This document shows, piece by piece, positions 40,082 to 49,135 of a DNA stretch of 64,000 nt. How positions within the stretch are numbered: position 1 is the first letter of the stretch; every line of letters starts with the position of its first letter. The DNA comes from Actinomycetota bacterium (GTDB taxonomy: Bacteria; Actinomycetota; Acidimicrobiia; Actinomarinales; Actinomarinaceae), in the NCBI GenBank assembly GCA_014384285.1, contig JACNGE010000009.1:1-64000 (forward strand), written 5' to 3'. A program made the translations under genes and the position numbers. A model generated the notes under the pieces. That model was given only the letters and a program-made list of their open reading frames with translations, was not told the DNA's origin and searched no databases.

Positions 40082-40690
40082 ATGAATAAAAGTTTTTTAA
40101 TTGGAATTCCTATAAGAGATTTAATTAATCCTATGTCTAGATTATCAACAGTTCTATCAGGTGAGGAAAGAATACAACTGTCAAAAAATTTGATTATCAA
40201 TCTTCAAAATTCATTTGCTTCAATTGAAACAGAGATATATATCATCAGCAACAGTCCTGATGTAGAAATATTTTGTAATAATAATAATTTAAAATTTTTT
40301 AGAAGTAACAAAGACGGGCTCAATCAGGAAATAAAATACTTTTTAAAACACATGAGTAAATTTAAATATTGGACAGTAGTTCATGGTGATTTACCATATG
40401 TTACAAAACACTTTGCAAGTGTCTGGAAAAAACTATGTGTAGAAAAAGATATTGTAATTGCAGAAAGTAAAGACAACGGAACTCCTATTTTTGGAGGGAG
40501 TGTTAAGTTCAGCAAATTCTCATACGGAGAAAATAGCTATACCAAACATTTAAATATTTTAGAAAATAATTCGTATAAGTTTGAAAAAGTATTCCATAAA
40601 GAATTTTATTTTGAAATTGATGATGAAAGTGACTACAAAGATTTTCTTAACAACCCACCAAGATGGTATAGAAAAATAGATAACTTTTAG
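40082..40690 (+). CDS. fbiD: CofC/FbiD-like nucleotidyltransferase (F420 biosynthesis)
   Basis: LIGIPIRDLINPMSRLSTVLSGEERIQLSKNLIINL; SNKDGLNQEIKYFL; VVHGDLPYVT; DNGTPIFGGS, a divergent but recognisable CofC pattern. Confidence 0.7.
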   Translation: MNKSFLIGIPIRDLINPMSRLSTVLSGEERIQLSKNLIINLQNSFASIETEIYIISNSPDVEIFCNNNNLKFFRSNKDGLNQEIKYFLKHMSKFKYWTVVHGDLPYVTKHFASVWKKLCVEKDIVIAESKDNGTPIFGGSVKFSKFSYGENSYTKHLNILENNSYKFEKVFHKEFYFEIDDESDYKDFLNNPPRWYRKIDNF

Positions 40691-40763
40691 CAGCCCCGAC
40701 CGGATTTGAACCGGCGTTTCCGCCTTGAGAGGGCGGCGTCCTAGGCCTCTGGACGACGGGGCC
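40691..40763 (-). tRNA. tRNA-Glu (anticodon CUC)
   Basis: Minus-strand cloverleaf GGCCCCG...CCGCC-CTCTCAA-GGCGG...GGTTCAAATCC; anticodon CTC; no encoded CCA. Confidence 0.93.
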
Positions 40764-40767
40764 TCTG

Positions 40768-40839
40768 CTCGGGGAGAAGGATTTGAACCCTCAACGATGG
40801 GACCAGAACCCATTGTGTTGCCAATTACACCATCCCCGA
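40768..40839 (-). tRNA. tRNA-Gln (anticodon CUG)
   Basis: TCGGGGATGGTGTAATTGGCAACAC-ATGGG-TTCTGGT-CCCAT...GGTTCAAATCC...TCCCCGAG; anticodon CTG. Confidence 0.93.
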
Positions 40840-40846
40840 AGGATAG

Positions 40847-40919
40847 CAGCCCCGACCGGATTCGAACCGGCGTTTCTGGGTTGAAAACCCAGCGTCCTAG
40901 GCCTCTGGACGACGGGGCC
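40847..40919 (-). tRNA. tRNA-Glu (anticodon UUC)
   Basis: Same acceptor, D and T stems as 40691..40763; anticodon arm CTGGG-TTTTCAA-CCCAG. Confidence 0.93.
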
Positions 40920-40958
40920 GTATAAGTAATAAGAATATATTAATTAGATTATTAATTG

Positions 40959-42269
40959 TTACAAATTTTCAATTGTTTCTGCGAGTCTAGCTAAGGTTCC
41001 TTCTTTGCCTAATGCGTAAATTGATTCAAATAATGGCGGGCTAATTTTTGTTCCAGTTATTGAGACCCTTGCTATCTGAAATCCTACTTTTGGTTTTAGT
41101 TCTTTTGCTTTTAATTCATCTCTCATTAAATTTTCAATATTAGTTAATGAAAATTCATTTAATGTTTTAAATTTTTCTCTGATTGAACTGAGGTATTCTT
41201 GTCCCTCTGGTGTGTTTACGCTATTCCAATCTTCTTCGTTAATATAAAATGGTTCATCTAATAAAAATTTAACTTGAGGGATTAAATCATTCAAAGTTTC
41301 TAGCCTCTCTTGAACAGAGGGCATTATTTTGTTAAGTCGATAAATCTCTTTTTCAAATAGCTCTCTATCTAGATTGCTTTCTATTGTAAGCAAAGCAGAT
41401 TCAATAAAATCATCTTTTTTTATATTTCTTATATATTGACCATTCATCCAAAGAAGCTTGGTCGTATCAAAAATAGCTGGATTTGGTAATACTTTGTTTA
41501 AATCGAACTTTTCTATTGCAAAATCTTTACTAAAAATTTCTAAATCATCGCCTGGAGCCCACCCAAGTAAACACATGTAATTAAACAAAGCTTCTGGTAA
41601 TAATCCTTTTTCTTTAAAAGAATTTACAGATGTGTCACCATGTCGCTTACTTAACTTTTTACCATCTGGTCCGAATAATAAAGGTAAATGACAAAAAGTG
41701 GGTACATCTGCATTTAAGGCTTGCATTAAGAGAATGTGTTTAGGAGTTGAGGAAAGTATATCTTCTCCCCTTGCAATAGTTGTAATTTCATAATCTATAT
41801 CATCCACTGTTGATGCAAGGTGATATGTAGGAGACTTGTCAGATCTTAAAATGATAAAATCTTCAACATCTGCTAATTCAAATTTCATTGAGCCACGTGT
41901 AATATCTTCAAAAGTAACAGAATTTTCATTTGGGACCTTAAATCTTATTGCTCCCTCATCTTCATATGCTAAGTCTTTAGCAACCAGGGATTCAGCAATT
42001 TCTCTATACCTGTCAAAACGTAAAGATTGTTTATATTCACCATGTGGGCCACCAACTTCTATACCTTCGTCCCAATCAATCCCTAGCCACTTAAAGTTTT
42101 GTATGATATCTTTAATGTATTCATCACTAGACCTTAAGGTATCAGTGTCATCAATTCTTACTAGGAATGTTCCATTATTTGCGCGCGCGTATAACCAGTT
42201 AAATAGTGCAGTTCTTGCGTTACCAATGTGAAGAAAACCCGTTGGAGATGGAGCTATTCGTAATTTCAT
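40959..42269 (-). CDS. gltX: glutamyl-tRNA synthetase
   Basis: APSPTGFLHIGNARTALFNWLYAR; GKKLSKRHGDTSV. Confidence 0.96.
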   Translation of the reverse strand: MKLRIAPSPTGFLHIGNARTALFNWLYARANNGTFLVRIDDTDTLRSSDEYIKDIIQNFKWLGIDWDEGIEVGGPHGEYKQSLRFDRYREIAESLVAKDLAYEDEGAIRFKVPNENSVTFEDITRGSMKFELADVEDFIILRSDKSPTYHLASTVDDIDYEITTIARGEDILSSTPKHILLMQALNADVPTFCHLPLLFGPDGKKLSKRHGDTSVNSFKEKGLLPEALFNYMCLLGWAPGDDLEIFSKDFAIEKFDLNKVLPNPAIFDTTKLLWMNGQYIRNIKKDDFIESALLTIESNLDRELFEKEIYRLNKIMPSVQERLETLNDLIPQVKFLLDEPFYINEEDWNSVNTPEGQEYLSSIREKFKTLNEFSLTNIENLMRDELKAKELKPKVGFQIARVSITGTKISPPLFESIYALGKEGTLARLAETIENL

Positions 42270-42272
42270 AAA

Positions 42273-43043
42273 TTACTCAACTGTATTAATTTGTATTCCA
42301 AGAGTCTCAATTTCAATCTTTATTTCATCTCCAGGTTCAACTTTACTGACACCCTCTGGTGTTCCAGTTAATATGACATCACCCGGTAGTAGGGTCATTA
42401 TTGATGATATAAATTCTAGAATTTCTCCAATTTTAAAAATCATATCCTTAGTATTACCATCTTGTTTTAACTCACCGTTAACATAAGATTTAATTTGAAG
42501 TTCAGGTGACTCTTCAAATTCAGTTTGTATGTACGGACCTAGTGGGCAGAAAGTATCGAATCCTTTAGCTCGAGTGAAATGACCAGTTTTTCCTTGAAGT
42601 ACTCTTTCAGATAAGTCATTGGCGATTGTGAATCCTAAAACATGTTCTTTCCAATTATCTTGATTAATATTTTTAGAAACTTTTGATATAACTAATGCTA
42701 ACTCAGCTTCATGGTCGACATGCTCTCCAATAGTTGGGTATTTAATTTTTTGACCAGATCCAATCACTGACGTAGACGGTTTAATAAAAATTACTGGGTG
42801 TTCTGGAAGGTTACTACTGTATTCAGGCAGTCCCATTTCTGCTGCATGTTTTGCATAGTTCTTAGCTATAGCAACAATTTTTGAAGGTAGTACTGGAGCT
42901 AGTAGTTCAATCTCGTCTAGATCATACACCTCTTCAGTATTTTCCCAAATAACAAATGGAGATCCATCGTAACGAGTTACTTTGTTTTCATGCAATTCTC
43001 CATAAAATATATCATTTTCATATTTTGCTCTAACTATTTGCAT
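42273..43043 (-). CDS. fumarylacetoacetate hydrolase family protein
   Basis: LLAPVLPSKIVAIAKNYAKHAAEMG; HEAELALVISK; AKGFDTFCPLGPYI; LTGTPEGVS. Confidence 0.92.
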   Translation of the reverse strand: MQIVRAKYENDIFYGELHENKVTRYDGSPFVIWENTEEVYDLDEIELLAPVLPSKIVAIAKNYAKHAAEMGLPEYSSNLPEHPVIFIKPSTSVIGSGQKIKYPTIGEHVDHEAELALVISKVSKNINQDNWKEHVLGFTIANDLSERVLQGKTGHFTRAKGFDTFCPLGPYIQTEFEESPELQIKSYVNGELKQDGNTKDMIFKIGEILEFISSIMTLLPGDVILTGTPEGVSKVEPGDEIKIEIETLGIQINTVE

Positions 43044-43077
43044 ATTAAGTACCTTATTGAATCCTAGTTATATGGGG

Positions 43078-43494
43078 TTATGTTAAAAAATTAAATTTTT
43101 TTGTGATATGTGCACCTTGCATTGCTTCCTTTGAAGAAGTTTCAAGAACTTTATTAGTTAATTCTCCAATATTTTTTTCTGATATTCGTAACAATCCTAA
43201 AATAAGATGAAAATCAGCATTTGTTGGTGCTCGGCCAAAATGTGAAGATCGAAATAATATTAAATTTACAATTATATTTGTTATCAATTTTTTTCTTGGG
43301 TGAAATGACCACAATTCTTTATATTTGTTGACTATTTTTAATGCAAACCCACTATCAGGGCCAACATTATTATATCTCTCAAAATTTGGTTTTATTGATT
43401 CTGCTGGTCTAGAAGGCATTCTCCTGGGAACTGGAAGAGGTATCTCAGTATGACTTACTCCATAATTAACGTTAACGTTTGGCTCTTGTGACAT
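43078..43494 (-). CDS. hypothetical protein, 138 aa
   Basis: Pro-rich N-terminus followed by a helical domain; no family recognised. Confidence 0.6.
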   Translation of the reverse strand: MSQEPNVNVNYGVSHTEIPLPVPRRMPSRPAESIKPNFERYNNVGPDSGFALKIVNKYKELWSFHPRKKLITNIIVNLILFRSSHFGRAPTNADFHLILGLLRISEKNIGELTNKVLETSSKEAMQGAHITKKFNFLT

Positions 43495-44408
43495 TAAATT
43501 AATGTTATATAATTTTTAAAATTATCTTCTTTTCCATTAACTATTTCTAAGTATTTATTTCTTATACTTGATGTAATAGGGCCAACACTACCATCACCTA
43601 TGTTAACTTTATCAATCGAAACAATACCGACTACTTCTGTTGCTGTTCCTGTAAAAAATATTTCATCAGATGCGAGTAAATCTTCACTTGTAAGATCTTT
43701 TTCCTCGATTTCTAATCCAAGATACTTTGCTATTTCAAAAACTGTTTTTCTTGTTATCCCGCCTAGTGCGCCAGTTTCAACTGGTGGGGTAAACAATTTA
43801 TTGTCTTTGCATATAAAAATATTCTGCCCGCTTCCTTCAGCAACAGTCCCTTTATCACTTAACATAATTGCATCATCAAATCCTTGTTTTACAGCATCAA
43901 TTTTTGCTAACGTTGAATTCATATAACCACCCACTCCTTTTGCAAATGGTTTAAAACTTTTTGGACTAATTCTTTGCCACTCGGAAATGCATACATTAAC
44001 ACCTTTGCTTGCAGCTTCATCACCAAGATATGCACCCCACTCCCAAGCTGCTATTGCTACTCTTACAGGTATATCTAGTGGGAGAAGTCCCATTTCGCCA
44101 TCTCCTAAAAAAACAAGTGGTCTTATATATGCAGATTTTAATTTATTAACTTTAACAATTTCTTTAATTGCATTAGTAATGACGTTCTTGTTGAAAGGAA
44201 TCTCAAGATTGTATGCTTCTGCAGATCGATATAACCTATCAACATGGTCATTCAAGAACTGTATTGATGTTCCTTGTGCTGTTTCTCTTGCACGCATGCC
44301 TTCAAAAACCCCAGTGCCGTAATGCAAAGTATGAGTCATAACGCTTACTGTTGCTTTATCCCACTCTACAAGGTCTCCATCAAGCCAAATGTACTCTGAT
44401 TTTTTCAT
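43494..44408 (-). CDS. ilvE: branched-chain amino acid aminotransferase
   Basis: YIWLDGDLVEWDKATVSVMTHTLHYGTGVFEGMRA; GLDVAEGSGQNIF-like GTVAEGSGQNIF; start moved to ATG 44408. Confidence 0.93.
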   Translation of the reverse strand: MKKSEYIWLDGDLVEWDKATVSVMTHTLHYGTGVFEGMRARETAQGTSIQFLNDHVDRLYRSAEAYNLEIPFNKNVITNAIKEIVKVNKLKSAYIRPLVFLGDGEMGLLPLDIPVRVAIAAWEWGAYLGDEAASKGVNVCISEWQRISPKSFKPFAKGVGGYMNSTLAKIDAVKQGFDDAIMLSDKGTVAEGSGQNIFICKDNKLFTPPVETGALGGITRKTVFEIAKYLGLEIEEKDLTSEDLLASDEIFFTGTATEVVGIVSIDKVNIGDGSVGPITSSIRNKYLEIVNGKEDNFKNYITLI

Positions 44409-44458
44409 TATTAAATACAAATACTACACCTTTTATCTTGTGAATCCAGAAAAAATAC

Positions 44459-44464
44459 TAATAT
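44459..44464 (+). promoter_or_regulatory. -10 box (TAATAT) 6 nt before the pgpA ATG
   Basis: TAATAT-TCAAAT-ATG. Confidence 0.5.
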
Positions 44465-44470
44465 TCAAAT

Positions 44471-44932
44471 ATGAAAACTTTTATCGCTTCTGGGTTTGGT
44501 TTAGGTCTATTATGGAAGTTTTTATTTGCAGATAAAAAAGGTGGTGGTTCTTTTGCCTCTTTGGTTTATGTGATTGCAATATACCTTTTTAAAATACAGA
44601 CTATTTGGCTTTTATTAATTTTTTTCTTACTAACGATAATATATTTTGCTGTAGTTGATGATGAAACTGCCTCAAATGATCCAAGTTGGATAACTCTTGA
44701 CGAAATTATAGGTATGAGCTTAGCCTCATTAGCTTCTCCTTCTCAGCTACTCCCACTAATTACAGGGTTTATTATCTTCAGAGCATCAGACATATTAAAA
44801 CAACCAAACATCGTTGCTCAAATGGAAGATTTGCCAGGTAAGAAAGGTGTCCTCTATGATGACCTAGCAGCAGGTGCTTTTGGTTTACTTGGTGCAACAA
44901 TAGTTAATCAGTTTATTATTTTATCTCTTTAA
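44471..44932 (+). CDS. pgpA: phosphatidylglycerophosphatase A
   Basis: NDPSWITLDEIIGM; GFIIFRASDILKQP; GVLYDDLAAGAFG; TAATAT box 6 nt before the ATG. Confidence 0.8.
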   Translation: MKTFIASGFGLGLLWKFLFADKKGGGSFASLVYVIAIYLFKIQTIWLLLIFFLLTIIYFAVVDDETASNDPSWITLDEIIGMSLASLASPSQLLPLITGFIIFRASDILKQPNIVAQMEDLPGKKGVLYDDLAAGAFGLLGATIVNQFIILSL

Positions 44933-46358
44933 GTAAAAGTTCTTTTGCAACAGATGGGTTAACTTTACCATTTGAAAGTTTTATAACTTGACCAACTAAA
45001 AATCCAATTAACTTTTCTTCTCCATTAGCAATACGCTCTAAAACTTCAGAGTTTTCTTTAATTATTTCTTTTACCATTTTACTAATTTCTTCTGTGTCAT
45101 TTTCCTGTATAAGTTTATTTGAAATAGCATATTCCTCCGGATTTATTTTCTCCTCAATTAGTTCTGCCAAAATTTCTTTTCCAGAAGTAAAAGATATTTT
45201 ATCATTCTTAACTAAAGAGATTATCTCTGCCAGTTGCTCAGCGGTCATCCATTCTGGTGGAGAAGTTTCCCCAAGCTTTCTAAGTTGTCCTTGTAGTTCA
45301 CCCGTTATCCAATTAAAAGTTGTCTTTGAATCATTGGTGATATCAGAAACACTTTTGTAAAGTTCGCCCATCCATTTTGGACTTTTTCCTATACTGTTTG
45401 CCTCTTCTATACTTAACCCGCTATTAATAAATGTATTTCTTTTTTCTGATGGTAAAACTGGCATGTTGTTTTTAATCTTGTCAATGAAATCCTCGCTTAG
45501 TATCATATTTGGAATATCAGGATCTGAAAAATAACGATAGTCTGCACTTCCCTCTTTTGATCTCATAGAACTAGTTACTTCTTTTTTTTCATCCCAGTGT
45601 CTAGTTTCTTGAATAATAGTTTCGTTATTATTTAGCATTTTTGTTTGTCTAGAGATTTCATATTCTATTGCTTTTTCAAGTGAACGTAGTGAGTTCATAT
45701 TTTTAATCTCGACTTTTGTTCCTAACTCATCATCATTCTCATATGCAACTGAGATATTTGCATCAAACCTAAGATTGCCTTTTTCCAATTTTCCTTCAGA
45801 TATGTCTAAGTCAATTACAAGCTGTCTTAATTCTTCAATATATGACACTGCTTCTTTTGACGACTTAATTAGCGGTTTTGTCACTACTTCAACTAATGGT
45901 ATACCTGCTCTATTGAAATCTAGATGTGTGCTGGTTGCTGAATCAATTCTTCCTGAACCAATATGTGTACTTTTTCCTGTATCTTCTTCCATGTGTACTC
46001 GTTCAATTTCTACAGTAGAAAACTCTCCATTCACTACAATTTCAAGAGAACCTTCGGTGCCAACTGGTAAATCAAATTGAGAAATCTGATAGTTTTTTGG
46101 AAGATCTGGATAAAAGTAATTTTTTCTATGAAACATTCCATCAGTTGTAATTTGACACTTCGTGCTTAAGGCTAGGAGTGTGATGAATTCAATAGCCCTT
46201 TTGTTTGGAACTGGTAGTGAACCAGGTAGCCCTAAACAAGTTGGACATAGGTTCTCATTAGGTTTATCAGTTTCAACAACATTACACCTGCAGAACATTT
46301 TTGAGTTAGTTTTTAGTTCTACGTGTGTTTCCATTCCTATAGTTGGTACAATTTTCAA
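44916..46358 (-). CDS. gatB: Asp/Glu-tRNA amidotransferase subunit B
   Basis: GMETHVELKTNSKMFCRC; CPTCLGLPGSLPVPN; HMEEDTGKSTH; FNRAGIPLVEVVTKP. Confidence 0.96.
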   Translation of the reverse strand: MKIVPTIGMETHVELKTNSKMFCRCNVVETDKPNENLCPTCLGLPGSLPVPNKRAIEFITLLALSTKCQITTDGMFHRKNYFYPDLPKNYQISQFDLPVGTEGSLEIVVNGEFSTVEIERVHMEEDTGKSTHIGSGRIDSATSTHLDFNRAGIPLVEVVTKPLIKSSKEAVSYIEELRQLVIDLDISEGKLEKGNLRFDANISVAYENDDELGTKVEIKNMNSLRSLEKAIEYEISRQTKMLNNNETIIQETRHWDEKKEVTSSMRSKEGSADYRYFSDPDIPNMILSEDFIDKIKNNMPVLPSEKRNTFINSGLSIEEANSIGKSPKWMGELYKSVSDITNDSKTTFNWITGELQGQLRKLGETSPPEWMTAEQLAEIISLVKNDKISFTSGKEILAELIEEKINPEEYAISNKLIQENDTEEISKMVKEIIKENSEVLERIANGEEKLIGFLVGQVIKLSNGKVNPSVAKELLLKEIK

Positions 46359-47809
46359 CTTACATCACCTTTTATTTCTGGCAATGAAGTAAAAGAAACT
46401 ACTGATTCAAGTTTTTGAGAGAATTCTAAAAGTGTGTTGTCAGTATTGGCTGGACTCATAATCTGCACAGATAGAGGAAGTCCATTTGAAGACAACCCCG
46501 TAGGTATACTAATCGCTGGCATTCCAACAAGGTTTGCAGGAATAGTACATAAATCTGACATATACATCTCTAACTGATTGTCAGATTTTTCTCCAAACTT
46601 AAATGGATCAGAAGGAGTTGTAGGAGAAATAAGGTAATCAACTTCTTTATAAGTTTCTGTAAATTCCTTTTTCATCATAGCTCGAGCTTTTAATGCTTGA
46701 CCATAAAATGCATCATAATAACCAGCTGAAAGAGCATAGGTTCCTAATAAAATTCTTTTTTTAACCTCTGGACCAAATCCCTCAGCTCTTGTATTTTCCA
46801 TCATTTCATAGCTTGTATTTCCAGCAACTCTATTCCCATACCTTACACCATCAAATCTTGATAAATTTGCAGAACACTCAGCAGGTGCAATGAGATAGTA
46901 AATACTGATCGACATTTTAGTCAAAGGTAATGAAACTTCTACAATTTCGTGACCTTGTGATTCAAGTAATTTTGCAACTTTTTGAACTTCTAATTTAGCA
47001 TCCTCGGAAATTCCATCTTCCATAAGTTCTTTTATAATTCCTATTTTTGCATTTTTTAATTTAGGTTGTTTAGTTTTGCTTTCTTTACCTGAAGTTGCAT
47101 CAAAAGGATCGAATCCCTTCATTGAGTTAAAAAGAATTTTTGAGTCTTCTACATTATTAGTAATCGGTCCAATCTGATCTAAAGATGAAGCAAATGCTAC
47201 CAATCCAAATCTTGAAACCGTTCCATAGGTTGGTTTAAATCCAACAACTCCACAAAAAGATGCCGGTTGCCTGATAGATCCTCCTGTATCACTCCCAAGG
47301 GAAGCAATTGCTGAGCCAGCAGAGACAACTGCTGCAGACCCTCCGGACGAACCTCCTGGAACTCTAGACGGATCCCAGGGATTTTTTGTTGGTCCAAATG
47401 CAGAATTTTCAGTTGATGACCCCATAGCGAATTCATCTAAGTTTGTTTTGCCTGTGAACATTACACCTTCATCTTTAAGCTTAGTTATAACTGTTGCATC
47501 ATATGGTGAGATGTAGTTCGAAAGCATTTGTGATGAACAAGTTGTTGCATAGCCTGCAATATTAATATTATCTTTTATTGCAATTGGAATCCCATCAAGT
47601 ATTCCTAATTCAGTTCCATTTTCATAACGTTTGTCAGCATCAGCAGCTTTTTTTATATTTTCATCTTGAAATAAGGTTAGATGTCCATGAATTATTGACT
47701 CTGTGTTTGCTGCACGTTCAAACACTTCACTGTAAAGTTCTGATGGTTTTAATTTTTTATCTTTAAATAATTTATTTATTTCAGAAATAGAAAGTTTGTA
47801 ATGATTCAT
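46355..47809 (-). CDS. gatA: Asp/Glu-tRNA amidotransferase subunit A
   Basis: GIPIAIKDNINIAGYATTCSSQML; VPGGSSGGSAA; GSDTGGSIRQPASFCGVVGFKPTYG. Confidence 0.96.
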   Translation of the reverse strand: MNHYKLSISEINKLFKDKKLKPSELYSEVFERAANTESIIHGHLTLFQDENIKKAADADKRYENGTELGILDGIPIAIKDNINIAGYATTCSSQMLSNYISPYDATVITKLKDEGVMFTGKTNLDEFAMGSSTENSAFGPTKNPWDPSRVPGGSSGGSAAVVSAGSAIASLGSDTGGSIRQPASFCGVVGFKPTYGTVSRFGLVAFASSLDQIGPITNNVEDSKILFNSMKGFDPFDATSGKESKTKQPKLKNAKIGIIKELMEDGISEDAKLEVQKVAKLLESQGHEIVEVSLPLTKMSISIYYLIAPAECSANLSRFDGVRYGNRVAGNTSYEMMENTRAEGFGPEVKKRILLGTYALSAGYYDAFYGQALKARAMMKKEFTETYKEVDYLISPTTPSDPFKFGEKSDNQLEMYMSDLCTIPANLVGMPAISIPTGLSSNGLPLSVQIMSPANTDNTLLEFSQKLESVVSFTSLPEIKGDVS

Positions 47810-47811
47810 AA

Positions 47812-48096
47812 TTAATCTAATGAAGGTGGTACTACAAACTGACCATCTGATGATTCTGGAGCATTGCTTAGCGCTTCTTCGTGACTTAAGAAAATGATTG
47901 CTTCATCATCAGCTAGATTTAGAGGCGTGCCAAGTGGATGAATACTTATTTTTTCATCTGGTAAATTCATTTCACTTAGAGCAGCAAAATGATCAATAAT
48001 CATTGACAAATCTTTTTCTAACTTGTTCTCTTCTTCAGTAGTTAGGTTTAATGCTGCCAATTTTGCAACATTTTTAATATCAATTTTATCGGTCAT
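47812..48096 (-). CDS. gatC: Asp/Glu-tRNA amidotransferase subunit C
   Basis: MTDKIDIKNVAKLAALNLTTEEENKLEKDLSMIIDHFAAL. Confidence 0.93.
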   Translation of the reverse strand: MTDKIDIKNVAKLAALNLTTEEENKLEKDLSMIIDHFAALSEMNLPDEKISIHPLGTPLNLADDEAIIFLSHEEALSNAPESSDGQFVVPPSLD

Positions 48097-48100
48097 AAAT

Positions 48101-49135
48101 TTAACTTTCTAGGTACTTAACAATAGACTCATATGATTCTACTATTTGATCTGTATTAACAAATTCATCTGGCGAGTGTGCTAAAAGAGGATCTCCTGGA
48201 CCGTAATTCACTGCAGGGATACCCTCTTTATAAAATCTTGCTATATCAGTCCAAGCTTGTTTAGGTGTAACTTTGGCACCTGTGGATGCTATAAAATTTT
48301 TAATACTCTGAGATTCCAAATTAGGAAGAGCTCCATTTGATGTGTTTTTTATTGTAACTTCCCCAAACTTTGAAAAACTTTCAATAATAAAATCAGCTGC
48401 TTCATTTTCATCTGATGTTGGTAAAAATCTGTAATTTATATTTATATTTATATGTGACGGAATTACATTGTTCGCAGTTCCACCTGTAATTGTTGTGGCA
48501 CTTATAATTTTTTTAAATAATAATCCATCAATTATGTTGTCTTCAACTTCATTATTTTGAATATAATTTATTACTTCAGGCAGTTTAAATATTGGATTTT
48601 CACCCATCCATGGACGTGCAGAATGAGCAGATTTACCATTTATTTGCAGATCAGCATTTACTGAACCTAGGCACCCCAATTGAACCTCACCATTTGTGGG
48701 TTCAAGAATAATAGCAAATTCAAGGTTAAAGTCTTTTTGTAATATAGGCATTAGAATCTCTAGCCCATTATCAACCATGGGTCCCTCTTCTGAGGTGTAA
48801 AAAATTGCAGCTACATTTTCAAAATTATTGCTCATGATTTTTAACATCACTGCTACCCCACTTTTCATGTCGACGGACCCTCTTCCATAAATTTTTGAGT
48901 CATCATCGACGATTACTTGCGATTCATCTATAGGAACTGTGTCAACATGGCCAACTAATGCGATACTCGACTTTGATGACGGATAATAGGCAATGATTCC
49001 CCCTTCATTTCTTAATATTGTTCCAGAAAATCCAGAATTGCTTAATTCACGTTCTATAAAATCAAGTATTTTTACTTCGTTACCGGTTACTGATTGAATG
49101 GCTATTAACTCTCTAGTTAATTTATCTAAACTCAA
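48101..49135 (-). CDS. dapE: succinyl-diaminopimelate desuccinylase (TTG start overlapping the dapD stop as TTGA)
   Basis: IALVGHVDTVPIDES; GRGSVDMKSGVAVML; YTSEEGPMVDNG; ORF-track start 49222 would run 91 nt into dapD. Confidence 0.88.
   Translation of the reverse strand: MSLDKLTRELIAIQSVTGNEVKILDFIERELSNSGFSGTILRNEGGIIAYYPSSKSSIALVGHVDTVPIDESQVIVDDDSKIYGRGSVDMKSGVAVMLKIMSNNFENVAAIFYTSEEGPMVDNGLEILMPILQKDFNLEFAIILEPTNGEVQLGCLGSVNADLQINGKSAHSARPWMGENPIFKLPEVINYIQNNEVEDNIIDGLLFKKIISATTITGGTANNVIPSHINININYRFLPTSDENEAADFIIESFSKFGEVTIKNTSNGALPNLESQSIKNFIASTGAKVTPKQAWTDIARFYKEGIPAVNYGPGDPLLAHSPDEFVNTDQIVESYESIVKYLES

Noticed and set aside
40559-40925. ORFs 40559..40813 (-) and 40725..40925 (+)
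   Set aside because: They overlap the three tRNA genes; Arg/Pro/Gly-rich translation is a tRNA artefact
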